Shown piece after piece: positions 29,501 to 37,069 of a stretch of DNA of 64,000 bases (position 1 is the first letter of the stretch; each line of letters starts with the position of its first letter). Below the pieces are notes generated by a model that did no database searches, had not been told where the DNA came from, and was given only the letters and a program-made list of their open reading frames with translations. The translations under genes and the position numbers were made by a program. The stretch covers positions 3,100,001-3,164,000 of the forward strand of contig NZ_WWHU01000001.1 in assembly GCF_009862785.1 (NCBI RefSeq). Direction: 5' to 3'. The DNA is from Gordonia sp. SID5947 (GTDB lineage Bacteria > Actinomycetota > Actinomycetes > Mycobacteriales > Mycobacteriaceae).

Positions 29501-30343
29501 GCCCCCGACGGCAGAACCCTCGCGGTGACCACGCTCGACTCCGGTGCGGTCACCCTGATCGATACCAGCACTCCCGCCGCACCCCGGTACCTGACCAGAC
29601 TCCCCAATCCGCGGGCGAGATACGCCCACGCGATCGCGTTCTCCCCCGACTCGTCGACCCTGGCCACCGCCTCCGACGACACGAGTGTCCAGCTGTGGGA
29701 TCTCACCGTGCCGAATGCACCGGTTCCGCGGGGCGACCCGTTGACCGGACCGGCAGGCTGGATCAACGCGGTGGCGTTCGCCCCCGACGGTTCCCGGCTC
29801 TTCGCGGCCTCCACCGACCGACACGTACACATGTGGGACCTCGACGGCGGGCGTCCGGCGTCGAGGATCGTCGACGAGCAGGGCGGCCCGGTCAACACCT
29901 TGTCGATCAACGCCGACGGCACGCTCCTCGCGGCCGCCGGGGACGACCTGATGATCCATGTGCTGCAGCTCGACGGCGACGCGGTGCGGGAAGTCTCTCG
30001 CGTGAAGGGTCACGAGAGCACCATCCGATCGGTGAGCTTCGATTCGACGTCGAACCTGTTGGCGTCCGGCAGTGACGACCAGACGGTCCGATTGTGGTCC
30101 GTCGATGGCGCGGGGGCGCCGACCGCCATCGGCAACTCGCTGTCCCCCACCGGGACGGTGCGCTGGCGGGTCGCGTTCAACCCACGAGGGGTCTTGACCG
30201 CGGGCGGCGAGAACGGAGCGCTGCGCTGGTGGACCACCGACGAGGATGCCACCGCGGACCGCGTGTGCACGGCGACATATGGCACAAAGCTCGACACCGA
30301 CGAGCAGGCGTGGGACTCCGCGCTCACCGATGCCTGCGACTAG
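26537..30343 (+). CDS. HTH-nSTAND ATPase-transmembrane-WD40 protein
   Basis: 1268 aa, GTG start. Residues ~1-90 resemble an XRE-like HTH (LDALYADAG, TAQRISDWRLGRSVP). Residues ~115-500 are a STAND P-loop ATPase: FFAGRESQVEML, Walker A GASGSGKS at ~162-169, Walker B LVIDQLEELF from ~215, and SLAHDAVIGAWPRL. One transmembrane helix (~538-558, LAVFLVIGVVVTSVLALIS) is followed by a coiled coil. From ~629 to ~1250 there are 14 recognisable WD units (such as FSPDGSTLATASDDQTFRLW), enough for two seven-bladed propellers. STAND proteins act as ligand-triggered switches; ligand and output are unknown. Only 13 bp behind nuoN, so co-transcription is likely. Alternative reading: a stand-alone sensor unrelated to complex I. 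Confidence 0.85.
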   Translation: METDPRASLAQRLDALYADAGSPPLKAVSSRATRELRARNPRGREVTAQRISDWRLGRSVPAKFDGLSAVLSVLIAEARRNHPEPTLTGLYSATDWRARWETAQRGRSVSQPTAAATCPYPGLAALTISDSEFFAGRESQVEMLVDRFTRNVGSGHLIMLVGASGSGKSSLLQAGFAAAIRDEYDVLLVTPPNVAAEDLESWAQDRAAEDKPFVLVIDQLEELFVAPFDEQYASHYIDVLQRLASHGTVGTATCAGVVGALRADFYAQAAQHPTLATALENNQMLLGPPTTAELTAAIVEPARTSGMTIGDGLVELVLTDLGARGSGESESVPAGTFPLLAHALRSTWHFRDGNVLSVRAYERAGGVRGAIAGSAEQQWSSFSAQEQDTARTILLQLVTPVPDGSAVARHVDRDELYRHCDSDESADTVLDALAEARIITLDAHGTSLAHDAVIGAWPRLSEWIAEDREDALTRHRIERDADEWAAADHERSLLYQGSRLTIASDLRTRAPSSLRPRAIEFIDAAQLVRRNQTHARRALAVFLVIGVVVTSVLALISLRQAHKAEQERADAQFDTLIATGLREQSSNPTESAQLALAADTVRPDDTRARGLLLASQSSPLASTVDAHRGAVYSTARSASGLVASGGYDNTVRLWRRSPNRGLVAVAPPLTTPSWVTCVTFSPDGTRLYATDATGRVRVWDVSEPAHPKRLSPIDVGHVGTAYDVAVRGDGRWIATAGDDRTVRLHDLETDQTRVLSGHEGPVRTVEFSPDGNTLVSGSDDRTARTWDTSDPATAHAVGAPLTGQTLTIHSVAFSPDGSTLATASDDQTFRLWSIRNPGDVVPLSPPVAAHSAAVWSLAFSPDGSMLATAAWDGIAKLWSLDDPRSPIMLGQPMSGSGGGLTTVSFADDTHVITGGQDGNVRTWTLAPAAVAGHTRRVQAPAFDSAGDLMATGSWDGQVLLWDTSSSTPTLIGPVAPLGGSVRIENVALAPDGRTLAVTTLDSGAVTLIDTSTPAAPRYLTRLPNPRARYAHAIAFSPDSSTLATASDDTSVQLWDLTVPNAPVPRGDPLTGPAGWINAVAFAPDGSRLFAASTDRHVHMWDLDGGRPASRIVDEQGGPVNTLSINADGTLLAAAGDDLMIHVLQLDGDAVREVSRVKGHESTIRSVSFDSTSNLLASGSDDQTVRLWSVDGAGAPTAIGNSLSPTGTVRWRVAFNPRGVLTAGGENGALRWWTTDEDATADRVCTATYGTKLDTDEQAWDSALTDACD

Positions 30344-30391
30344 CCGCGATCGCGTCCCGGCCGGCACCGCCGACGCGCGTCCGATACGGAG

Positions 30392-30432
30392 CTGCCGCAT
30401 GGCGAGTCCCCCAACGACTCGCCATGCGGCAG
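30392..30432 (+). terminator. hairpin terminator after the STAND gene
   Basis: A perfect 16-bp stem (30392-30407 with 30417-30432) closes a 9-nt loop 49 bp after the stop. There is no T-run, as is common for actinobacterial terminators. It probably ends the nuo-STAND transcript and, from the other side, the small-peptide gene. Confidence 0.7.
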
Positions 30433-30461
30433 TGCCAACTGATCGGTTGTTACCCGATGGC

Positions 30462-30548
30462 TCAGGCGCCGAGGGTGAGAACCACGTGCAGGAGGTCGCC
30501 TCCGAAGAAGGTGAGGTCGTTGAAGAACTGGGTGAATCCGGACAACAT
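30462..30548 (-). CDS. 28-residue hydrophobic peptide (small ORF)
   Basis: ATG at 30546-30548 with GAAAGGA about 9 nt upstream; the 28 codons end in TGA at 30462. The peptide is Phe/Leu-rich (GFTQFFNDLTFFGGDLLHVV), with acidic residues spaced so that a helix would be amphipathic, and carries only two Asp and one His as charged or titratable residues. A second possible 32-codon frame (30550-30648) ends one base before this ATG, so a two-peptide operon is possible. Small helical peptides of this type include the cell-wall channel peptides PorA/PorH of corynebacteria; similarity here is only in size and character. Too short for routine gene callers. Confidence 0.5.
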   Translation of the reverse strand: MLSGFTQFFNDLTFFGGDLLHVVLTLGA

Positions 30549-30812
30549 GTCAGTTGGTCCTTTCGTTCGGGTTACCTTGATCGCGCCGTTTTCGGTGCGA
30601 CATCAGACTCGCCCATTTGACCAACCCCGCGCTGGCGCCGACGTCCATTTTCCCAGCTAGATCGGCATATTCCGACTCTCCGGTCCGGACGGATCCGGCG
30701 CAGAACGGTCGGCAACACGCGTCGCAGACGTGTCGGAGATACGCGGCGGGCGGGGTGGTGGCTTCCCCGCGCGGCGGGTGCCGGTCCCCAGAGACCCAGA
30801 GACCCAAGACGC

Positions 30813-30850
30813 AGAATGACCCCCTACCCGTACAGGTAGGGGGTCATTCT
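30813..30850 (-). terminator. hairpin terminator of tRNA-Ser(CGA)
   Basis: Perfect 16-bp stem (30813-30828 with 30835-30850) and 6-nt loop, beginning four bases past the 3' end of the tRNA on its strand. Confidence 0.8.
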
Positions 30851-30853
30851 CTG

Positions 30854-30941
30854 CGGTGGCGGAGGGATTTGAACCCTCGGTACGGGGTTACCGCACACAG
30901 CATTTCGAGTGCTGCACCTTCGGCCGCTCGGACACGCCACC
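30854..30941 (-). tRNA. tRNA-Ser(CGA)
   Basis: 88 nt on the minus strand with a 7-bp acceptor stem (GGTGGCG/CGCCACC), discriminator G, the long variable arm of class II tRNAs, T-loop GGTTCAAATCC and an anticodon loop CTCGAAA (anticodon CGA) that reads UCG. CCA is not encoded. Confidence 0.95.
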
Positions 30942-31003
30942 GCGGAAGACTGTACCGCAGGACGCGCTCAGGCCTAAATTGACCGGTCAGAGGGCCCTTC
31001 GAG

Positions 31004-31105
31004 ACGCTTCGCTCCTCAGGGAACGGGGGACGTCGCGCTCCTCAGGGAACGGGGAACGTCGCGCTCCTCAAGGAACGGGGAACGTCGCGTTCCTCAGGGG
31101 GCCGG
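31004..31105. repeat. 26-bp intergenic tandem repeat, four units
   Basis: Units start at 31004, 31030, 31056 and 31082 with a shared core CGCTCCTCAGGGAACGGGG; the last unit is truncated and divergent. It lies between tRNA-Ser and the CsbD-like gene and ends 21 bp short of the stop of the latter. The preceding sequence CCCTTCGAGACGCTTCGCTC resembles dispersed intergenic repeats of Gordonia-like genomes (from memory). Confidence 0.8.
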
Positions 31106-31126
31106 CGACCGAAGGGAGCCGAGCAA

Positions 31127-31339
31127 CTAGTCGTTGCCGGTCAGCTTGTCCTTGAGGCCATCGACCTTGCCCTTGACCTTGTCGGCAGCTTCGGTGACCT
31201 TCTGCTTGCCTTGTGCGACGCCCTGGTCGCCGCGGCCCTCGTCCTTGAGATCCTTGTTGTCGGTGAGGTCGCCGGCAGCTTCTTTACCGCGCCCCTTCAA
31301 CTCTTCGGCCTTGTTCTTGGCGTCGTCTGCAACTCCCAT
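31127..31339 (-). CDS. CsbD-family small stress protein
   Basis: 70 aa, almost entirely charged and helical: MGVADDAKNKAEELKGRGKE, followed by a repeated KxKVxxAADKVKGKVDGLKDK pattern. Matches CsbD-like proteins, which are general-stress induced in other bacteria; molecular role is unknown. GAGGAGG sits 6-7 nt before ATG 31339 and fixes the start, making longer upstream readings unlikely. Together with the next gene it forms a pair of small hydrophilic helical proteins. Confidence 0.85.
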   Translation of the reverse strand: MGVADDAKNKAEELKGRGKEAAGDLTDNKDLKDEGRGDQGVAQGKQKVTEAADKVKGKVDGLKDKLTGND

Positions 31340-31554
31340 GAACTGCCTCCTCTGATCTGCCCGGGACCGTGTTGTCGCCGGGTTCACGAGCACCTCCCAC
31401 CGTGCCACGGATGGTCGATACCGGCCAGCATCACTGGTCAGCGCGTGGACGACGACAGATGCGAGCTCGCTGCGCATTCGCGCACGTCGCGACGTGCGCA
31501 GACTGGCGGCGGGTGCGCGGGAAGGATTCGTCACAATCATCCGAGGCGCGTGAT

Positions 31555-31764
31555 TCAGCTCCCGCTGATCTTGGCCTTCAGCTCATCGAGCTTGTCTTTC
31601 GCCGTGGAGAGGGCATCCTGCACCTTCTCGTTCTCCGCGAACTCGTTGAATTTGTCCTTGGCCGTGCTGACAGCGTCCTGCACCGTGTCGCTCTCGGCGA
31701 ACTCGTTGATCTTTTCCTTGACGGTCTCGAGTGCCTCGGTGACCTTGTCGCTGGGTTCGGACAT
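31555..31764 (-). CDS. small amphipathic helical-repeat protein
   Basis: 69 aa made of two imperfect ~20-residue repeats (EFAESDTVQDAVSTAKDKF and EFAENEKVQDALSTAKDKL), giving a long charged helix without Cys or hydrophobic segment. It resembles LEA-like, YtxH-tail or antitoxin-type stress proteins in composition; no firm family assignment. ATG 31764 follows GAGGAG at proper spacing. Same orientation as the CsbD-like gene 215 bp downstream; a shared stress response is inferred only from their character. Confidence 0.7.
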   Translation of the reverse strand: MSEPSDKVTEALETVKEKINEFAESDTVQDAVSTAKDKFNEFAENEKVQDALSTAKDKLDELKAKISGS

Positions 31765-31888
31765 GTCAGTCTCCTCGTGGATTCGGGCGAACGCGGCGGG
31801 CACCGCGCCCATGTCCCCAATCTGCCAGAGCATGGGCGCAGACGGACCCTGAGTTCCACCCTGATTCTTGCGACCCGCAGACCCGGGG

Positions 31889-32371
31889 TCAGTCCGCGCG
31901 GCGCACCGTGAAGAAGTCGATCATCAACGCCTGGCAGTCCGGTTCGAGGATGCCGCCGACCACCTGCGGACGATGAGAGAGCCGTGGATCGCGGACCACA
32001 TCCCAGAGCGATCCCACCGCACCCGTCTTGGGCTCCCACGCCCCGAATATGAGCGCGCCCACCCGGGACAGTGTGATCGCCCCGGCGCACATCGTGCACG
32101 GTTCGACGGTCACCGCGATGGTGCAGCCGGGCAACCGCCAACCGTCACCGAAACGCCGTGCAGCCGCGCGCAATGCGAGGATCTCGGCATGGGCCGTCGG
32201 ATCACCGTCGGCCTCGCGACGGTTCGCGGCGCGCGCGATCTCGATTCCGTCCGGGTCGAAGACGACGGCTCCGATCGGTACGTCGTCGACGCCGGCGTCA
32301 CCGGCGGCGGCCAGCGCCGAGCGCATCATGGTCTCCCAGACGGCGCGCGGCGGTCCCACGTCAGGAGTCAA
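31889..32371 (-). CDS. tadA: tRNA-specific adenosine deaminase
   Basis: 160 aa zinc deaminase that converts A34 to inosine in tRNA-Arg(ACG), whose gene lies at 38511-38583. Catalytic motifs: HAEIL at ~61-65 with the proton-shuttle Glu63, and PCTMCAGA at ~91-98 with the two zinc cysteines. Length is normal. Its start overlaps the upstream gene by 4 bp, a conserved pair in mycobacteria. Confidence 0.93.
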   Translation of the reverse strand: MTPDVGPPRAVWETMMRSALAAAGDAGVDDVPIGAVVFDPDGIEIARAANRREADGDPTAHAEILALRAAARRFGDGWRLPGCTIAVTVEPCTMCAGAITLSRVGALIFGAWEPKTGAVGSLWDVVRDPRLSHRPQVVGGILEPDCQALMIDFFTVRRAD

Positions 32372-32913
32372 TGACCCAGCGAGTCGAGCACCTTGGACAG
32401 CTCGTCTGCGAATCCGAGCCGCGCGGCGATCATGCCGACCTGCTCGTCGGCATACAGGTCGGTGTCACCGACGATCACGCTCATCACGGCATCCGGCAGA
32501 CCCAGATCGGCCAGGATGCCGAGGTCCCCCTCTTCCCAGGGGTCGATGTCGTCGAGTTCGTCGGGATCGAGATCGGGGACGTCGATGTTCATCGCATCGA
32601 GCGCGTCAGCCGCGACGTCGTAGTCGACACCGGCGGTGGCGTCCGAGATCAGCAGTTGCGCACCCGACGGTCCGGGTCGCACCACGATGAAGAACTCGTC
32701 ATCGACGTCGAGCAGACCGAACACCGCACCCGCGGCGCGCAGATCACGCAGCTGACGTTCGGCGTCGTCGAGGGTCAGCAGAGCCGACGGCTTCAGCGCA
32801 CTGACCTTCCATGCACCGTCGTCGCGTACCACCGCCACCGCGAAACCCTCGATCTCGTCGTTGACGTCCTGCTTGTTCGAACCACCCGATACACCTGCGC
32901 CGGCACCTGCCAT
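32368..32913 (-). CDS. tRNA adenosine deaminase-associated protein
   Basis: 181 aa, acidic, without transmembrane segments. Conserved features are the N-terminal EIEGFAVAVVRDDGAWKV segment, DDEFFIVVRPGP and a strongly acidic DLDPDELDDIDPWEEGDLGI stretch. The protein is always found next to tadA in actinobacteria and is named for that association; its function is unproven. It overlaps tadA by 4 bp and is divergent from tyrA. ATG 32913 chosen because the longer frame contains no RBS-supported start. Confidence 0.85.
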   Translation of the reverse strand: MAGAGAGVSGGSNKQDVNDEIEGFAVAVVRDDGAWKVSALKPSALLTLDDAERQLRDLRAAGAVFGLLDVDDEFFIVVRPGPSGAQLLISDATAGVDYDVAADALDAMNIDVPDLDPDELDDIDPWEEGDLGILADLGLPDAVMSVIVGDTDLYADEQVGMIAARLGFADELSKVLDSLGH

Positions 32914-33006
32914 GCAGGTCACCGTAGCCGTAATCCTCGGGCCACCCAAGTCTCGGTGCCTCGGCTCGCTGTTCGGCGAATGGAACCGGTATGGGAATCT
33001 GAACAG

Positions 33007-33981
33007 GTGACTGCCGCGGCTGCCCGTCCTGCCCCGTCCGCCGACGCTCCGGTCTGTGTACTCGGACTCGGACTGATCGGCGGGTCGCTGCTTCGCGTGC
33101 TGCACGACGCGGGTCGATCGGCGTTCGGGTACAACCGGTCCGCTGAGACGGTGTCGGCCGCGACGTCGGACGGCTACCGGGCGTCGACGGACCTCGTCGC
33201 GACGTTGCGTCAGGCCTCCGCAGACGAGGCGATCGTGGTGTTGGCGACGCCCGTCACCACCATCGACGATCTGCTGCCCAGCATTGCCGAGCACGCCGCG
33301 AACTGTCTACTCACCGACGTCATCAGCGTCAAACAGGCGGTCGCCGAGTCGGTGACCCGGCTGGCACCCGGCGTGCGGTACGTCGGTGGCCACCCGATGG
33401 CGGGGACGAGCCGGTCCGGTTGGGCCGCAACAGATCCCGAGTTGTTCCGGGACGCGATGTGGATGGTGACGACCGAGGATCACACCGACCCCGACGACTG
33501 GCTGGCGATATCCACCCTGGCCCGGACGGCCGGCGCGTTCGTGGTACCTGCCGCAGCCGGGGCACATGATCGTGCGGTCGCCGCGATCTCGCATCTGCCG
33601 CACCTGACGGCCGCGGCCACCGCTGCGGTCGGGGCCGGTGAGAGTGATCTGGCGCTGCGCCTCGCGGCCGGCAGCTTCCGCGACGGCACGAGGGTGGCGG
33701 GTACCGCCCCCGCGCTGCAGCGAGCCATGTTGGAAGCCAACGGCATAGCGCTGCTCAACGTGCTCAGCGAGACCATCGACCGATTGATCGCGGCGCGCGA
33801 CGAACTACGGGAGAAGGGCAGCGTCGAGATCGTCGTCGACGACGGCCACCGCGCACGATCGGCCTACGAGGCGATCGCCGGCGCCGGCCCCGCGCCGATC
33901 ACCGGTGTCGCGATCGGCCAGGACGGCTGGGCCCAGGAACTACGGCGGCAGGCGCATCAGGCGCGGGTCTGGCTGGGATGA
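33007..33981 (+). CDS. tyrA: prephenate dehydrogenase
   Basis: 324 aa. N-terminal Rossmann NAD-binding motif VCVLGLGLIGGSLL (~17-30), then DVISVKQAVAES and the signature YVGGHPMAGTSRSGW, including the catalytic His region. The C-terminal helical dimerisation domain follows; no ACT domain is present. It produces 4-hydroxyphenylpyruvate for tyrosine synthesis; the aminotransferase at 38852-39910 can act on the product. GTG start; convergent with the next gene with a 1-bp gap. Confidence 0.93.
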   Translation: MTAAAARPAPSADAPVCVLGLGLIGGSLLRVLHDAGRSAFGYNRSAETVSAATSDGYRASTDLVATLRQASADEAIVVLATPVTTIDDLLPSIAEHAANCLLTDVISVKQAVAESVTRLAPGVRYVGGHPMAGTSRSGWAATDPELFRDAMWMVTTEDHTDPDDWLAISTLARTAGAFVVPAAAGAHDRAVAAISHLPHLTAAATAAVGAGESDLALRLAAGSFRDGTRVAGTAPALQRAMLEANGIALLNVLSETIDRLIAARDELREKGSVEIVVDDGHRARSAYEAIAGAGPAPITGVAIGQDGWAQELRRQAHQARVWLG

Positions 33982-33982
33982 A

Positions 33983-34606
33983 TCAGACGCGGGTGGCCAA
34001 TCCGGGGTAATCCACCACGAATCCGTTGTCGTCGACGGTCAGCGTCGAGGTGGCGACCGGTGAGACCACCGCGATCGATCCCTCACTCGCTGTGTAGTGC
34101 AGCGTCGCCGGTTCGACGATGCCGGCGGGGAGATAGAGGTAGGCGACCGGCACGTCGATCTCGCCGGCGCCGCTCTGCAGTCCATGACGGCGGATCGGCA
34201 GGGCGTTGAACATCGGCGACAACGCGAGGTCGACATCTTCGGCGCCGTTGAAATCCTCGCGGATGGTGCCCTCGGAGGTCTGCACGAGCCAGTTGTTCTC
34301 TCCGTCACGCGTGATACCGAGCTGTGTTTCCCCACTCGCGCGCAGCAGATTGACGGAGAGACGCTTGGTGACGCCGCTGTCGTTGGTGACGAGTTCATAG
34401 GAGGCCGAGAACGCCTCGTGCTCCTTCGAGGCCGCCGCAATGATGCGGCCATAGGCCTTGATGCGGGCGCCGGTGACGTGCAGGCGTACCTGTTCTAGCC
34501 GGTCAGCGCCCTCGCCACGCCACGTGACCATGGTCTTGAAATCGGCAGACGGCGCTGTGCCGTCGTGCGCAGCGGTGCCCTCTGGGGCTGTCTGGGAAGA
34601 ACTCAC
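33983..34606 (-). CDS. putative glycolipid-binding domain protein (DUF1089-like)
   Basis: 207 aa without signal peptide or transmembrane helix. The sequence TWRGEGADRLEQVRLHVTG, followed by Tyr-rich beta-strand segments (FSASYELVTND, VDVPVAYLYLP-like strands near the end), resembles the putative glycolipid-binding family PF06475. The name derives from a proposed activity in Pseudomonas and is weak. It is convergent with tyrA. Confidence 0.6.
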   Translation of the reverse strand: MSSSQTAPEGTAAHDGTAPSADFKTMVTWRGEGADRLEQVRLHVTGARIKAYGRIIAAASKEHEAFSASYELVTNDSGVTKRLSVNLLRASGETQLGITRDGENNWLVQTSEGTIREDFNGAEDVDLALSPMFNALPIRRHGLQSGAGEIDVPVAYLYLPAGIVEPATLHYTASEGSIAVVSPVATSTLTVDDNGFVVDYPGLATRV

Positions 34607-34685
34607 GGATCTACGGTAGCGACCCGAGTGCGTCGATACACAGTCGATGCGAGCGACAGGGACCTCGGCTGGTGACGTCTGTCAC

Positions 34686-35408
34686 TCACGCGCGGCAGGA
34701 AACCGTTCGTCGTGGTGACTGGGCGCTGATCCGATCGGCCGCCACCGGCCGGCCGTCGACCTTGATCAGGCATTGCGCGTCTCCGTCGCCGGCCAGGACC
34801 AGGACCCGCAACGGATTGGCCGTGCCGGTGAAACTGACCGTCCACGTGGTCGGCGCACCGATCGTGGTGCGCAGACCATCGGCATCGACGTAGAGGATCG
34901 TGGTCGGGCTCGATGCGGTCACCTCGTAGACGATCTCCTTGCCGGCCGGGGACCCGGGAGAGTTCGGTGCTCCTGGCATCTCGTCGGTGTCGCCACCGGG
35001 CGGCGCGGTGGGCGTCTGGGTCGGAAGCTGCGTGATGATCACCGGCATCTCTCGGTCCGCGGTGGGCGGTGGGTCGTCGCGCAGCGACGCCCGGCCCACC
35101 GTCACGGCCAGGAGCCCGAGGGCCGCCACGGCCACGAGGGCCAGCACGCCCACGAGACGGCGCTCCGACGACCGGACGCGCACAGCGGTCGGGGCTTCGT
35201 CGGTCAGAACGCCGGAGTCGGGGGCCTCCGTGCCGTCGACCGCGGTCGACGGCTTTTCCGGCTCACCGGGCACAAAGATGGGCCGGCCATCCGGTGCGTA
35301 ACCCAACGGCGGGTAGAGATGCGGGTAGAGCGGAATCCGGTAGAGATCGTCGGGCGGTGGAGGGGGCCGGTCACCCGCACGAGGCGGCGGCCCGCTGGGC
35401 TGTCCCAT
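34686..35408 (-). CDS. MmpS-like single-pass membrane protein
   Basis: About 240 aa. A Pro-rich cytoplasmic N-terminus (PPPPPDDLYRIPLYPHLYPP) precedes one transmembrane helix (LVGVLALVAVAALGLLAV) and a periplasmic linker. The C-terminal ~85 residues have the MmpS-type beta domain, with YEVTASSPTTILYVDADG, TWTVSFTG and CLIKVDGRPV. MmpS proteins assist MmpL lipid/siderophore exporters, but no mmpL is adjacent. ATG 35408 is preferred because GGGAGG lies 5 nt upstream; GTG 35429 would add seven residues. Confidence 0.7.
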   Translation of the reverse strand: MGQPSGPPPRAGDRPPPPPDDLYRIPLYPHLYPPLGYAPDGRPIFVPGEPEKPSTAVDGTEAPDSGVLTDEAPTAVRVRSSERRLVGVLALVAVAALGLLAVTVGRASLRDDPPPTADREMPVIITQLPTQTPTAPPGGDTDEMPGAPNSPGSPAGKEIVYEVTASSPTTILYVDADGLRTTIGAPTTWTVSFTGTANPLRVLVLAGDGDAQCLIKVDGRPVAADRISAQSPRRTVSCRA

Positions 35409-35540
35409 CCTCGCCTCCCGTCCCATCACGTCGCCGACTCACCGACGTTCGCCGGCAGTGGGTGCGCACACCCACACCTCGACACTACGACGACCGGCGA
35501 GCGACGTCTGCCGCCACGGTGAGCTTTCGCGGCTTCGACC

Positions 35541-35574
35541 CGTGCCCGCGACCTCGGCTGAGGTCACGGGCACG
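35541..35574. terminator. hairpin terminator of the aquaporin gene
   Basis: A 15-bp stem with one mismatch (35541-35555 with 35560-35574) and a GGCT loop, about 55 bp after the aquaporin stop on the minus strand. Confidence 0.7.
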
Positions 35575-35627
35575 AAAGAAGGTCGCGGTCGTGGGGACGG
35601 ACCTCATCGACTGGGCGGGAGCGCCCC

Positions 35628-36425
35628 CTAGTCGGTGTTGACGACGTCCGTGGTGTCGAGGGTGCCGGGAGGGCGCCCACCGAAGATGAACTTCGCGTTC
35701 TCGAAGAGCAATGGGTACAGCAGGCCACCGATGAGACCACCGATGAGAGGCGCCACCCAGAAGACCCAGAGCTGCCCCGGCGCGCCATCGCCGTTGAAGA
35801 AGGCAACACCGGTCGACCGGGCCGGATTGACCGACGTATTGCTGATCGGGATCGAGACGAGGTGGATCAGGGTGAGGCTGAGACCGATTGCGAGGGGACC
35901 GAAACCCTTGGGCGCCCGCTCGTCGGTGGCACCGAGGACCACGATGAGGAAGAAGGCGGTCAACAGGATCTCCGCGATTATCACCGAGGTGAGCGAATAG
36001 TCGGACGGTGAATGCTCACCATATCCGTTGGCCGCCATATTTCCTTCGGCCTCGAATCCCGGCTGTCCTTTCGCGATGATGTAGAGCACCAGACCAGCCA
36101 GCAGGCCACCGATCACCTGGCAGACCCAATAGCCGGGAAGTTCCTTCCACGGCATGCGGCCACCGACGGCTGCACCCAGTGAGATCGCGGGGTTGAAATG
36201 GGCGCCAGAGATATGCCCAACCGCATACGCCATGGTCACAACGGTGAGACCGAATGCGAGCGCCACACCCAGAAAACCGATTCCGACCTGAAATGTGTCT
36301 TGACCATCGTCGGATTGAGCAATTTGCTTGGCGGCGAAAATCGCGCTGCCGCAACCACCGAACACGAGCCAGAAGGTACCGAATAACTCCGCTGCAAGTT
36401 TCGCCACAGGCGATGGAGAGGTCAT
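35628..36425 (-). CDS. aqpZ: aquaporin Z-type water channel
   Basis: 265 aa, six transmembrane helices with both half-helix NPA motifs: [11 protein letters not shown] and SVNPARSTG. The selectivity-filter region and the short extracellular loops fit water-specific AqpZ rather than glycerol facilitators. ATG 36425 follows GAAAGGA; the reading frame extends nine codons further upstream without support. Single gene with its own terminator. Confidence 0.93.
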   Translation of the reverse strand: MTSPSPVAKLAAELFGTFWLVFGGCGSAIFAAKQIAQSDDGQDTFQVGIGFLGVALAFGLTVVTMAYAVGHISGAHFNPAISLGAAVGGRMPWKELPGYWVCQVIGGLLAGLVLYIIAKGQPGFEAEGNMAANGYGEHSPSDYSLTSVIIAEILLTAFFLIVVLGATDERAPKGFGPLAIGLSLTLIHLVSIPISNTSVNPARSTGVAFFNGDGAPGQLWVFWVAPLIGGLIGGLLYPLLFENAKFIFGGRPPGTLDTTDVVNTD

Positions 36426-36526
36426 ACTGATCCTTTCGCTAGGTCCGCGCATAGGTCCCCCCGCGTGGACACGGTAACCGAAATGGACAGAAGTTCGGTG
36501 AATGCTGTGAAAACTGTGATATCCGG

Positions 36527-36949
36527 TCAGGAATCGTGACCGCGGAGCCGCAATGCCGGAATCACATGTTCGATCACGAGTGGCGCAAGATCATCGGGCA
36601 TCGAACATCCATTCACGTTCAGCCATCTGACCTCGTCGATCTCGGCTGCCGGCGAAACGTCGTCTTCGATGAGCGCACATTCGAAAACCGTTGCGATCAC
36701 ATCGCATCCGGCCTCATTCGCGGCCGCCGAACGAAATCGGCCCCACTCGTACAGGTCGGCCTCGTCAACGGCGAGACCGACCTCCTCCGCGCATTCCCGG
36801 ACCGCCGTCCGCACCGCAGATTCGCCCGGTTCGGGTTTACCGCCGGGGAGCATGAATCGCTGAGTGCCACGTTTGCGCACGGTCAGCAGAAGTCCGTCGC
36901 GGTCGCGGATCACGACTCCGCTCACGACGATGGGTGCGGGGCTCGACAC
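36527..36949 (-). CDS. Nudix hydrolase (MutT-like)
   Basis: 140 aa. The complete Nudix box is present at ~36-58 ([18 protein letters not shown] then AEEVG), matching G-x5-E-x7-REUxEExGU. A Phe/Trp pattern ([23 protein letters not shown]) suits a nucleotide or NDP-X substrate; the exact one is unknown. GTG start at 36949. Stands alone between aqpZ and the symporter. Confidence 0.88.
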   Translation of the reverse strand: MSSPAPIVVSGVVIRDRDGLLLTVRKRGTQRFMLPGGKPEPGESAVRTAVRECAEEVGLAVDEADLYEWGRFRSAAANEAGCDVIATVFECALIEDDVSPAAEIDEVRWLNVNGCSMPDDLAPLVIEHVIPALRLRGHDS

Positions 36950-37069
36950 CCGGGAGATGTTACTGCGCCGAACGCCGGGATTCGCAGCACGAGGTCATGC
37001 GCGGAACTCACAATTCACGACCGTCGATGTGGCAGAGTCGCACACTGTCACGGGCACGCGAGGGGCACG

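Noticed and set aside
26537..30343. Serine/threonine kinase or NACHT-type defence protein label
   Set aside because: No kinase motifs; the P-loop region fits nSTAND better than NACHT, and no effector domain for cell death is visible, so only a general STAND-WD40 label is used.
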